Source: Morella rubra (taxonomy: Eukaryota; Streptophyta; Magnoliopsida; Fagales; Myricaceae). Taken from it: a DNA stretch of 64,000 nucleotides. The position numbers were made by a program, and so were the translations under genes. The notes beneath the pieces are model-generated. The model was not told where the DNA came from. It ran no database searches and was given only the letters and a program-made list of their open reading frames with translations. Shown piece by piece: positions 38,472 to 50,160 of the stretch (the stretch's first letter is position 1; each line of letters begins with the position of its first letter). The stretch spans positions 3,273,269-3,337,268 of the forward strand of contig CM025850.1 of NCBI GenBank assembly GCA_003952965.2, in the 5' to 3' direction.

Positions 38472-41140
38472 CTAATTTATAAATTTAGGTGGATCCAGAT
38501 GGACCAGAATGTCTTTTTCCACAGAGAAGATTTTTAAAGAAACTCGCTGCCATCCCGCTCTAGCACTAGCTGGTGATCCCTTGTCATACTTTGGATCTGA
38601 TCCCTGTTCAAAAAGAGCTTCCCTCCTCGAGTCCAATATGATCCCTTTGTTGCCTCGTAAGAAGCTTTCACAGTCCTCTATGTCTCCTTCACATTTCAAC
38701 CAAGCGAAACCTGCAAATTGTGCAGAAGAGTATGTGTAACTCTGACATCAACCTTACTGGAGAGTATATATATTATCAAATTCACATATAGTAAGTGGGT
38801 TGCATTACCAGGTTGAGGCTCTGAGACTCGATTCCGGAAGGTGCAGAATGCTGGAAGAAATACAGGCAGACTGAAGATTTCGCTGTGTTCCACCGCCTCT
38901 CGCAACAGCTTCCACCTCTTTGCCAAAAGGTGGTGGCTGAACTCAAAGAAGGATTCATCTTGTTCTGAGCTTGCAGTACGTTCAGAGCTATCAGAAATAA
39001 CTCTGAGAATTTTGGCAGCCCGGAGCTGTGCATCCTTCGATACGCCAATTGTAGTGAGCTCAATAAATTTGATCATTCTTCTCGCGACTTCTTGGTCCTT
39101 AACAAGTGCCCAACTGAAAAATGTAGAAATGAAAGCTTTGGAAATATAGCCATTAATACGCAATTCCATAATACCATCGTCGATCGCATTGCTTTAAGCT
39201 AGTTTAAGTTATAGAACCACTGAATATAACACTCATGATATTCTTACCGTGTTGAACCATCTAATACATCTGTTAATCTTCCTCTTCCATTGAAAATTTA
39301 TGAGAAAATGTTTTCAGCAGTAGCATTTCAAATAATCAAATCAGTAGAGCCCCTAGGGCGCTAGCTTAATGATTGGGAGGGTCATCCTCCATGGGCTTAA
39401 AGTTCGAGTTACATGAGTAAGAGTTTGATGATTCTATCATTAGGCAAATTCTAGACTTGCCGCGCACAGACTGTGGAGTTAGAACTTTAAGCACCACCTT
39501 AGGATCTGCCTTGTGAGGCAGGTTTAGGCCAACAGGATATAATCTTTTGGTGACTGTAAACTTTTTTTTTCAATCAAATCAGTAGAAACAGATCTTAACG
39601 AGATTTTACCCAATCCGAGTCCCTCCATGGCCAGTGCTCTTCGAGAGGGTGAACAGCATTAGGTCATGATCTGCAGGGGAAGATATTGGAGTATACTGCG
39701 GCCAGTAGTAGGCCAGGTCATGAACCAATATCCCCTCACTACCATTGACCACAGGTCCCCTCGTATAGCCATCGGGGTTGTTGGGGGAAGTGACAAGTTC
39801 GATATAAGTCCTCTCTTTGTTGAAAATCTGCGCATCCCCTGCCCATTTGAATAGGCCTGGCTTGAGGAGGTCTGTCAGAATCGGGTAGACCTGCAAGTAA
39901 TTTTGTAAGTCAAACTTAAACCCAACATATGTTGAAGATACGATCGTCTAAAAGGAGATTGCATTAATACTTTGGTTGAAAAGAAAAGAACAGAAGCATC
40001 AAATTTATGGTTTCCAATTATCTGGACAAATCAAAAGTTTCCACCAACGTAACTAGAAACCTCTATATAAGCCCCTAGAGGGTGACTGGTTATGATTAAT
40101 TATCAGAGTAAAATACCCATTCCATAGAGCAACCAATTGTACTACGCATGCCCACTTCGCAAAGTGATTAGTTAGTCAAATATGAGACACAAAGGAATAA
40201 ACCTAAATTATTATCTAAATCCCATGCATTCTCTTTGGTAATTAGATTCTTTAACAAGCATATTATGATCAGCAAATGAGTAGAATATGAAATTTAAGCA
40301 CATCTTTATCACTTACTGAATAGTACGGGACTTGAGCCACCACGCTGATAGGTACATGTGCATCTTGTGGAGAAAGAGCATAGAGAGCAGCCAAAAAGAG
40401 CTGCGATGAACCTGTTCCAACAACTATGTGACGACCTTCCGTCACAGCATTTCCGACGACTTTGTGTAACCTCCTCACCTCGGAGCCAAGCTCGGGTTCT
40501 AGAAACCAACAAATATTGGTCACGTCAGAGAAGTAGCTCATAGACTGCGACCCCGGGATCACAACAGTTGCTTCGTCACCTACTTTTTTCCAGTACGCTT
40601 CGTACATGGTCGGATCGCCGCTGTTAAAGAACATTTTAAATTGTCATCTTAAATAAATAATTACTGATCTTTGTTAGCACATAATGTATTATCATGTTAA
40701 ATATTTTTTTTAAAAAATTGTTAAGGAAATCCCATGGCGTTCCTGATGTATTAAAATCGGACGAACCTAGCTGAACTTGGAAGCGTTGTGAAGTGATCTT
40801 AACTTAGATCCGGGCTAGAAGATCATTTCACAAGGTGAATGATGAACATAACAACAACGTACCAAAAACAACAGAAAGAAGAAGGGTCAAAAGAAAACAT
40901 TATTTTTTGCACTTACCGGGAAAGATCGAAAACTCTCTCACCATCGTCTGGAGGCTCAGTCCGAGTTGTAGTTGCCGCGCAGGAGGAAGAAGGTTGCAAG
41001 CACAACTGCATTGTTTGGCTAACTTCGCCAGCTTTTTGAGTTCCAAACTCGTTCACAATACTCAGAATCAAGCTGACATTTAAAGCGAGAGACAGTAAGA
41101 ACCAGTGCCTCATGGAGAAAACACTCGTAAGTTTAGCCAT
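38472..41140 (-). CDS. Tryptophan aminotransferase-related protein (TAR, alliinase fold), copy 1
   Basis: A PLP-dependent aminotransferase of the TAA1/TAR family. TAA1 makes indole-3-pyruvate for auxin; the role of the TAR3/4-like branch is less clear. Exons (minus): 40917-41140, 40317-40620, 39610-39890, 38809-39113, 38472-38710. All introns are GT-AG and in phase, giving 450 aa. An N-terminal hydrophobic segment ([18 protein letters not shown]) could anchor it in the endomembrane system. Visible motifs are [29 protein letters not shown] (211-217) and the PLP lysine in [14 protein letters not shown] (K260). The last exon starts normally ([20 protein letters not shown]) but then departs from the family: copy 2 reads GILTRGGKLFGVSPKYTRISMLERDG, whereas here several short insertions shift the frame. 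The C-terminus is therefore abnormal. Confidence 0.88.
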
Positions 41141-41149
41141 AGAATCAGA

Positions 41150-42110
41150 AGACAGAGGGGATTCAAAAGAAACAGCTTAGGAAATCATAGTATTGGAGGA
41201 AAAAGAGTAGGAAAATGGCGTATCCACTATGCACTGCAATGAGAGCTTGTTTGCTTGAATGCAAGGCAGTGAAGGCATGAGCAGTGAATTTATACCAAAT
41301 ACCAGCGGATCGAGAAAAAAAAATTCAATGACAAATGGAAAGCATGCCGAACTCGGCGCATGGTGGTGAGCATTACGGATTCTCCGAGCCGAGGTTCAAA
41401 ATCAAGAAACTGAAAAGTGGAAGCGACACTTACTAAGTAGAGAATTAAACAGAAAGTTTGGAAGGACTCTGTGGCGGTTTCAGGACTTTGGAAGGACTTC
41501 AACCCTGAAAAGAATCAACAGCTAATCTGTCAGATTCCGATTGATTGATCAAGAGTCCCTGCACACGAAATCTTGAAAGCCCCAGTTGGAAATTTGATAA
41601 GACGTAAATATTTCAACCAAAACCTTCCAACACCATTACTTTTCTCAAATGATATTTGCCCCTACCAGTTTGTGCGCAGGGTTAATTCAAATTCGTTTAG
41701 GATACAATGAACCCTGGATTCTAGTGCTCCACTAGATCAATTGCGTCACACAACAAACGAAGAACTCAATTCTCACACAATGCTTTTCGCATCAACCGTT
41801 GGATCGTAACCGAAGTTGAAATAATCAAAAATCTGACCGTCCGATCAAAAAACCAAAAATGTACGGCTCAGATTCTTACTTTGATGCTTCATGCTAAGTG
41901 CCAAGTGCGCCTCATATCTGTCCCTTAGTGCCCTAGCGCCCACGCCACGCATGCGTGTGGGCACCATAACTCCATGTATTGCACTATAACAAATATATGT
42001 GAATTTTTCACTAATAAATGCATTCCTACAATGAGTGGGACAATTTTCATAAATGCCCAATCTCAAAATATTATATACTAATGAAATTAGCAATTTTAGA
42101 TTTTGCACCT
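41150..42110. other. TAR copy 1 upstream region, no further gene seen
   Basis: The first 500 bp are repeated upstream of TAR copy 2 (47380-47870), so this probably includes the promoter. From about 41640 the two copies diverge. No conserved reading frame. Confidence 0.5.
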
Positions 42111-44790
42111 TTTAGCACTTTGACCCTTAGGTTTAAAACTCAAAAATATAATCCCTAAACTTCTCTCTTTTGAAAAAAAAGCCCTTTCGTCAGGATTCCT
42201 TATGGCGTCCTCTCTCATAGTACCCATCTAGTGAACAAGGGCTTTGGTCAGAGACCCTGTCTCCCTTATGTCGGACTCCCCTATCCAAAATTGCTTCATG
42301 TTCAGGTTGAAGAGCACCTTCAACATCCACTAGAGGTAATGATGGAAGAGGTGTGACATGAGCACCCAGTTTCTTCTTCAGGCAAGAAACATGAAATACA
42401 AGGTAGATCTGTGCTCTCGAGGGTAGATCCAGATAGTATGCAACATCTTCAATTTTATGAAGCACCTAGAAAGGTCCAAAGTAACGGGGTGAAAGTTTGA
42501 GACCTTTCAGAAATACAAGTGACTTCTAACGGTAAGGTTGCATCCTCATGTACACCCAATCCCCCTATACAAATGATCTCTGTGTGTGGTATTTATCATG
42601 TTGCTTTTAGCCATTTCCTGATTAGCGTGTAAGTTTTACTTGAGAAGTTTCAAATTTGAGTGCTGGTTTATAATTATAATTCCACTACTACGTTCTGAGT
42701 AGTATGTGCCACATAAACTAGTAGCTTTCGTGGAGGATACCCATAGAGTGCCTCAAAAGGAGTCATCTTTGTTGACATGTAATAAGTGGTATTGTACCAC
42801 CCGTCAACCATAGATAGCCCCTCAACCCAATACTTAGGTATGTTACCACAATAACACTGTAGGTAATGATCTACACATTTGTTCACAATTTCTATTTGAC
42901 CATTACTCTGAGGATGATAAACCAAGCTATGAGCTAAGGTTGTGCCTTGGAGCTCAAAAAGCTCCTCCCAAAAGTGCTCAAAAACATGGGTCACGATCAG
43001 AAACAATTGTAGTAGGCTTACCATGTAGTTTGAAGACATGATTTAAAAACAACTAAGCTCAGTGTGGGCTGTATAGGGTGAGATGTTATGAAGAAATGGG
43101 CATACTTGGTGGACCCTCACCACTACAAAAATAACTTAATTACCTCTAGACATTGGCAACCCTTCAATGAAATTTATAGAAATGTTAGTCCAACCTCGTG
43201 TAGGAATTGGTGGACTCTGGAGCAATCCAACAGTGATTCTCATTTTGGTTCCTTTGGCAAACATCACATTCTTGAACATAAACCCAAATGTTGTTTTTCA
43301 TTCCTGGCCAATAGAACTCTATTTTAGCTCGGTGTAGTGTCTTGTGATACCTAGAATGTCAAGGGTTGTTTTGAATATGCTACGTAATCTAATCTTTAAA
43401 CCTTGAAATTTTACTAAGGTATATTTGACCCTTCTTTAGGACTATTCCACTCCTAACTGTAAATTGAGGATCTTGTGCTATTCCAATTTGAACCTTAACT
43501 TGTACATCCCCCACCTCAAGGTCAGTTGAATAACTGGCTTTTAACTCCTCCAACCATGTTGAGTTGGGAAAAGATATGACTGATAGGACAAGCTGATTCT
43601 CCACTTCCTTCTTGCAGGACAACGCATCTACATCCTTATTTTTCCTTCCCTATTTATACACAATAATAAAATCATAACCCAACAGCTTAGTCAACCATTT
43701 TTGTTGTTTAAGATTACCCACCTTTTGTTCTAAAAGAAACTTCAGACTCTGCTGGTCTGTACTAATAACAAATGTCTATCCCATCAAATATGGCTTTCAC
43801 TTCTGTACAGCACACACAAGAGCATATAATTCTTTCTCATATGTTGAAAGTTGAAGTAGCCGACCTTCCAAGGCTCAACTGAAATATGCTATAGGTCTGT
43901 TTGTTTGCATTAACACAGCTCCTACCCCCAATCCACTTACATCACACTCAATAGTGAATTGCTTTGAAAAATATTGTAGTGCTAGGATAGCGAGGATAGT
44001 AACAGCCTCTTTCAATTGCTGGAAAGCCTCTGTTGCTTCTTCTAATCAGTTGAAGGAATTCTTCTTCAATAGCTATGTGAGAGGGGCGACAATCTAACCA
44101 TACCCCTTTATAAACTTTCAGTAGTACCCCATCAATACTAAGAACCCTCAAATCTTGGGAATAGGCTCAACATCCTCAATTTTACTTGGATCACTTCCTA
44201 TTCCGTAGTACCCAAACTGACACGTAGATAGCGTAGCAAGAAGCTGATTTTTTATAAGTGTCTCCAAGACCATTCGAAGGTGTTGCACATGCTTTTCAAT
44301 CCCTTTACTATACACCAAAATGTCATTAAAAAAAACAGCCCAAAGTTCCTCAAATAACCTCTGAAAATATCATTCATAGTGGCCTTTGTGTGTTCTAATG
44401 CCATTTTTGGAACATCCTTGGGCCTATCCAAATTTGGTGATAGCCTGACCTCAGGTCGAGTTTAGAAAAAATTATTGCACCATGCAATTCATCCAAAAGC
44501 TCATCCACAATAGGAATAGGAAACTTGTCCTTCTTCGTCTCCTCGTTAAGAGCTTGATAGTCAAAACACATTCGCTAACTTCCATCAATTTTCTTCACCA
44601 ACAACACAGGAGAGGAGAAAGGGGATTGGTTATGTCTAATAGCCCCTAGCTCCAACAAGTCCCAGACAATATTCTCAATCTCTCTGTTTTGGTAATACGG
44701 ATAACAGTATGGTCTCACACATTGGTGTAGTCCCTCTTTAAAAACAATTTGGTGATCATGAGTTCTATCTCTATCTCCCTCACAGCGAAG
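42110..44790 (-). mobile_element. Ty3/gypsy retrotransposon fragment, chromovirus type, decayed
   Basis: Read on the minus strand from right to left there is the start of reverse transcriptase (44575-44780: VRPYCYPYYQNREIE, SPFSSPVLLVKKIDGS), then further RT and RNase H sequence with stops, then the RNase H to integrase linker (43389-43622), then part of the integrase core (42674-43039: HPQSNGQIEIVNK, MTPFEALYGYPP), then the C-terminal region (42190-42465: DLPSRAQIYLVFHVSCLKKKLG, LQPEHEAILDR) and a chromodomain-like LVH-stop-MGTMRED. That order (RT, RNase H, IN, chromodomain) is typical of chromoviruses. Many stops and frameshifts are present, and no gag, protease or LTR is visible. The RT end is joined directly to the last exon of TAR copy 2. 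Confidence 0.9.
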
Positions 44791-47372
44791 ATGAAATGTG
44801 CCATCCCGCTCTAGCATACTGATCCTTGTATACTTTGGACTGACCCCAAAGAGCTTCCCTCCTCGAGTCAATATCCCGTTGCCTCGTAAGAAGCTTTCAC
44901 AGTCCTCTATGTCTCCTTCACATTTCAACCAAGCGAAACCTGCAAATTGTGCAGAAGAGTATGTGTAACTCTGACATCAACCTTACAGTTACTGGAGAGT
45001 ATATATATTATCAGATTCACGTATAGTAAGTGGGTTGCATTACCAGGTTGAGGCTCTGAGACTCGATTCCGGAAGGTGCAGAATGCTGGAAGAAATACAG
45101 GCAGACTGAAGATTTCGCTGTGTTCCACCGCCTCTCGCAACAGCTTCCACCTCTTTGCCAAAAGGTGGTGGCTGAACTCAAAGAAGGATTCATCTTGTTC
45201 TGAGCTTGCAGTACGTTCAGAGCTATCAGAAATAACTCTGAGAATCTTGGCAGCCCGGAGCTGTGCATCCTTCGATACGCCAATTGTAGTGAGCTCAATA
45301 AACTTGATCATTCTTCTCGCGACTTCTTGGTCCTTAACAAGTGCCCATCTGAAAAATGTAGAAATGAAAGCTTTGGAAATATAGCCATTAATACGCAATT
45401 CCATAATACCATCGTCGATCGCACTGCTTTAAGCTAGTTTAAGTTATAGAACCACTGAATATAACACTCATGATATTCTTACCGTGTTGAACCATCTAAT
45501 ACATCTGTTAATCTTCCTCTTCCATTGAAAATTTATGAGAAAATGTTTTCAGCAGTAGCATTTCAAATAATCAAATCAGTACAGCCCCTAGGGCGCTAGC
45601 TTAATGATTGGGAGGTCATCCTCCATGGGCTTAAAGTTCGAGTTACATGAGTGCGAGTTTGATGATTCTATCATTAGGCAAATTCTAGATTTACCGCGCA
45701 CAAACTGTGGAGTTAGAACTATAAGCACCACCTTAGGGATCTAACTTGTGGGGCAGGTTTAGGCCAACAGGATATAGCTCTTTTGGTGATTGTAAACTTT
45801 TTTTTCAATCAAATCAGTAGAAACAGATCTTAACGAGATTTTACCCAATCCGAGTCCCTCCATGGCCAGTGCTCTTCGAGAGGGTGAACAGCATTAGGTC
45901 ATGATCTGCAGGGGAAGATATTGGAGTGTACTGCGGCCAGTAGTAGGCCAGGTCATGAACCAATATCCCCTCACTACCATTGACCACAGGTCCCCTCGTA
46001 TAGCCATCGGGGTTGTTGGGGAAGTGACAAGTTCGATATAAGTCCTCTCTTTGTTGAAAATCTGCGCATCCCCTGCCCATTTGAATAGGCCTGGCTTGAG
46101 GAGGTCCGTCAGAATCGGGTAGACCTGCAAGTAATTTTGTAAGTCAAACTTAAACCCAACATATGTTGAAGATACATCGTCTAAAAGGAGATTGCATTAA
46201 TACTTTGGTTGAAAAGAAAAGAACAGAAGCATCAAATTTATGGTTTCCAATTATCTGGACAAATCAAAAGTTTCCACCAAATTAACTAGAAACCTCTATA
46301 TAAGCCCCTAGAGGGTGACTGGTTATGATTAATTATCAGAGTAAAATACCCATTCCATAGAGCAACCAATTGTACTACGCATGCCCACTTCGCAAAGTGA
46401 TTAGTTAGTCAAATATGAGACACAAAGGAATAAACCTAAATTATTATCTAAATCCCATGCATTCTCTTTGGTAATTAGTTTCTTTAACAAGCATATTATG
46501 ATCAGCAAATGAGTAGAATATGAAATTTAAGCACATCTTTATCACTTACTGAATAGTACGGGACTTGAGCCACCACGCTGATAGGTACATGTGCATCTTG
46601 TGGAGAAAGAGCATAGAGAGCAGCCAAAAAGAGCTGCGATGAACCTGTTCCAACAACTACGTGACGACCTTCCGTCACAGCATTTCCGACGACTTTGTGT
46701 AACCTCCTCACCTCGGAGCCAAGCTCGGGTTCTAGAAACCAACAAATATTGGTCACGTCAGAGAAGTAGCTCATAGACTGCGACCCCGGGATCACAACAG
46801 TTGCTTCGTCACCTACTTTTTTCCAGTACGCTTCGTACATGGTCGGATCGCCGCTGTTAAAGAACATTTTAAATTGTCATCTTAAATAATTAATTACTGA
46901 TCTTTGTTAGCACATAATGTATTATCATGTTAAATATTTTTTTAAAAAATTGTTAAGGAAATCCCATGGCGTTCCTGATGTATTAAAATCGGACGAACCT
47001 AGCTGAACTTGGAAGCGTTGTGAAGTGATCTTAACTTAGATCCGGGCTAGAAGATCATTTCACAAGGTGAATGATGAACATAACAACAACGTACCAAAAA
47101 CAACAGAAAGAAGAAGGGTCAAAAGAAAACATTATTTTTTGCACTTACCGGGAAAGATCGAAAACTCTCTCACCATCGTCTGGAGGCTCAGTCCGAGTTG
47201 TAGTTGCCGCGCAGGAGGAAGAAGGTTGCAAGCACAACTGCATTGTTTGGCTAACTTCGCCAGCTTTTTGAGTTCCAAACTCGTTCACAATACTCAGAAT
47301 CAAGCTGACATTTAAAGCGAGAGACAGTAAGAACCAGTGCCTCATGGAGAAAACACTCGTAAGTTTAGCCAT
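44790..47372 (-). pseudogene. Tryptophan aminotransferase-related gene, copy 2, 3'-truncated by gypsy fragment
   Basis: Same five-exon plan as copy 1, shifted by 6232 bp: 47149-47372, 46550-46853, 45845-46124, 45044-45348 and 44790-44939. Identity to copy 1 is about 99%. Exon 3 is 280 nt, not 281, because one G of a homopolymer (at about 46017, in the SPNNPDG codons) is missing; this breaks the frame before the PLP lysine. The last exon has the normal family sequence (GILTRGGKLFGVSPKYTRISMLERDGTFHL) but then runs straight into gypsy reverse transcriptase, losing the final residues and the native stop. The two copies carry complementary damage: this one has a good exon 5 and a broken exon 3, and copy 1 the reverse. 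Confidence 0.85.
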
Positions 47373-47886
47373 AGAATCAGAAGACAGAGGGGATTCAAAA
47401 GAAACAGCTTAGGAAATCATAGTATTGGAGGAAAAAGAGTAGGAAAATGGCGTATCCACTATGCACTGCAATGAGAGCTTGTTTGCTTGAATGCAAGGCA
47501 GTGAAGGCATGAGCAGTGAATTTATACCAAATACCAGCGGATCGAGAAAAAAAAATTCAATGACAAATGGAAAGCATGCCGAACTCGGCGCATGGTGGTG
47601 AGCATTACGGATTCTCCGAGCCGAGGTTCAAAATCAAGAAACTGAAAAGTGGAAGCGACACTTACTAAGTAGAGAATTAAACAGAAAGTTTGGAAGGACT
47701 CTGTGGCGGTTTCAGGACTTTGGAAGGACTTCAACCCTGAAAAGAATCAACAGCTAATCTGTCAGATTCCGATTGATTGATCAAGAGTCCCTGCACACGA
47801 AATCTTAAAAGCCCAAGTTGGAAACTTGATAATGACGTACAGATTTCAACCAAATCCTTCGAACAGCGAAAATCGCCGTTCATGCA

Positions 47887-47995
47887 TCTCTATCTCCCTC
47901 ACAGCGAGTCAGGATCTTGAAGCTCGAAAGACCTTTGGGGCCGGCTCCATATCTCTTTCACAGTTTCACATGTCAACCATGCGAAAGCTGTAACT
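47887..47995 (-). pseudogene. Possible cut-down copy of TAR exon 5 and its gypsy junction
   Basis: The 21 bp at 47887-47907 are identical to 44768-44788, the point where TAR copy 2 meets the gypsy fragment. What follows resembles TAR exon 5 with pieces missing, ending in a segment that reads AFAWLTCE on the minus strand after a CAG (compare [10 protein letters not shown]). This would be a third, compressed piece of the TAR unit. Confidence 0.35.
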
Positions 47996-50159
47996 AATAT
48001 TAACACTAATTTCTTTTTCTAAACGTACAGGAATTGCTCACTCCTCCTTTGCCTTCCAATTTCTCTCCAGCAAGCGTACCTTTGCTACAAAGGACGATCC
48101 AAGGACGTCCTGATTAGACTATTGTCAACCAACGGTGTTGAGCTGAATAGATTTCATGCTTAGCACTTCTTGACACGAACATTAACACTGCCTACATCAC
48201 GTATTTTTGTACCAGTTCAGCGACGTGCTGTCAGGGCCAGACAAATTAGGAGGATCGATCATACCAGCCACTGAAAGAATATCGTGACCCTAACTTGAAT
48301 TTGCCAGACGAAGTTCACGTCCCTACTTTTGCTCAAATTTTGATTTGTTGTTATGAGTCAGGCCTAAATCGTTCTTTTGCTGTGGTCTTAAATTTTTGCC
48401 TACAAGGCAGAGAGAATAGAAGGTTATAATTTATTAGTCAATATGTCTTAAGTAGGACATATATATCTATCGGTTGATACCAAGTAGTACCATGATCTAA
48501 TGTAGTAAGTAGGCGTTTTTATTTTCATAAATTTCAATTTAAGATATAAACAGAGAAAACAAGGTCACAAACCTGGGCAAAAGCAAACATCACAAAGACT
48601 ACACATACGAACAAAGATTTAAGATCCAAAAAAGTAAATGGGCCCAAGGCCGAAAACAAACTGAACCTGAGGGCTGCACCTGGCAGCGATGCTGTTTGCC
48701 GGAGGAGAGTATTGCCGTCACACCTCAATCCCACTTCCGTTAAATGCTTGTTTAATGGAGCCAAGAGAGGAGGACCATCGGAAGGCTTCCGAGTAAAAAA
48801 TATCCTGCAAAAGTCTCAAATTGCCAAGCGTGTCAGATGCACGCAGCAAACGCTCCCATAAGAGCGCATGAAGGCTCACGCACCGCCGAAACAATGGTGG
48901 CATCAGTGAATGAGCTAGATCTAGGGTTACTGATGCTGACCCCATATCAAGTATCTGATGCCAATCAACAAAAGTTGAAAATCATTGCAAGGGTCTCCAC
49001 AAGAGAAGAATACCCACAATAGACGACAACCACCGTTGGATCTCTACATATCAATCAGAAAATAGCTGGCTAGTGACAGAGAGGCTCCTCCCATTGACCC
49101 AAAGAGGTGCAAGATAGGCAAGTTCAAGTTCGGAGGGAAGAAGATTTTGGAGAGATCAAATCTGTTCTTTCGAGAAAACTTTCTCAAAACACTTGTATTA
49201 TTTTCTATATATATATATATATGTATGTATGTGTTTGTGTATGAGGTAAACAGTCATTTTGTAGCATGATGTTTTACAACAACATAAACCATCCAGGTGG
49301 TTTCTCTAGCTGAGGAAAGAATAGGGTGAGGAAAAGGAATGCACAAGGCCAATATATTTATGTGTTCCAATTGTAATTTAATGTTTGGGATGGAATGGCA
49401 TCGGAAAAAAAGGAAGCCTTATAACTTTGTCTTGCATGTGATGTATTTGGTTTATCGTTAATGATGCATTATATATATATATTGATTTTACATCAATCTG
49501 GTTTAATGTTGGATTAGTTGGAGGTTAATTTACTATTAATTATTAATTACTAAGACTGCAGTTTTAGGAATTCATCCCCATAATCAGTCACAATATTCTA
49601 AATAGAGGGGGTGCCACTTGGGTCAAACGGCTGAGTGCCACTTGTTTGTGCTTTGACGTGCTCCCAGTCCTACGTTCTATGTGTAATTACTTTTTACTTA
49701 CCCAAAAAACAAAGAATATTGTACGTAATTACTTAAACTAGAAGTATGGATTCGTATCATAAAAGTGAAAAAAATTTCTAGTACTCAATCTAAACTTAAT
49801 TCCATAATCAGCATTCAATAAGGCACGTGGAACGGTGGAAGGTAAAACTGACCAAAACATTTGTCATTGATTTCCCTCCAGGACATGCGCAAAAAAAAAC
49901 AAAAAAAAAACAAGTGAAGGGAATTGCTGCCGTCCGTCAACATAGGCGGTGTTCCGAACGTGCAGGAATAATGAATCTTTTTTTTTTTTTTTAACAAGAG
50001 AAATTCCGAGAATCAGTCTTGTGCCCGTGTCCATGACGGATGTGACTATCTAAAAAGCACTGTCCATGACAGTTCTTGGAGCAAGTTAAGAGTATCTGGA
50101 ACGCACGGGAAAAATCCTCAGTGCACGCACCCATGTACAAGACATGTGCACCAATTCTT
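47996..50159. other. Intergenic, no recognised gene
   Basis: It contains short frames only, for example 48718-48945 (-) MGSASVTLDLAHSLMPPLFR…, which matches no family I recognise. A (TA)n tract lies at about 49206-49222 and (TA)n again at 49471-49482. A polyT tract lies at about 49977-49992. Confidence 0.45.
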
Positions 50160-50160
50160 C

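Noticed and set aside
48718..48945. 75-codon minus-strand frame (MGSASVTLDLAHSLM…)
   Set aside because: No family recognised, no neighbouring exons, and overlapping frames of similar length exist in the same place.
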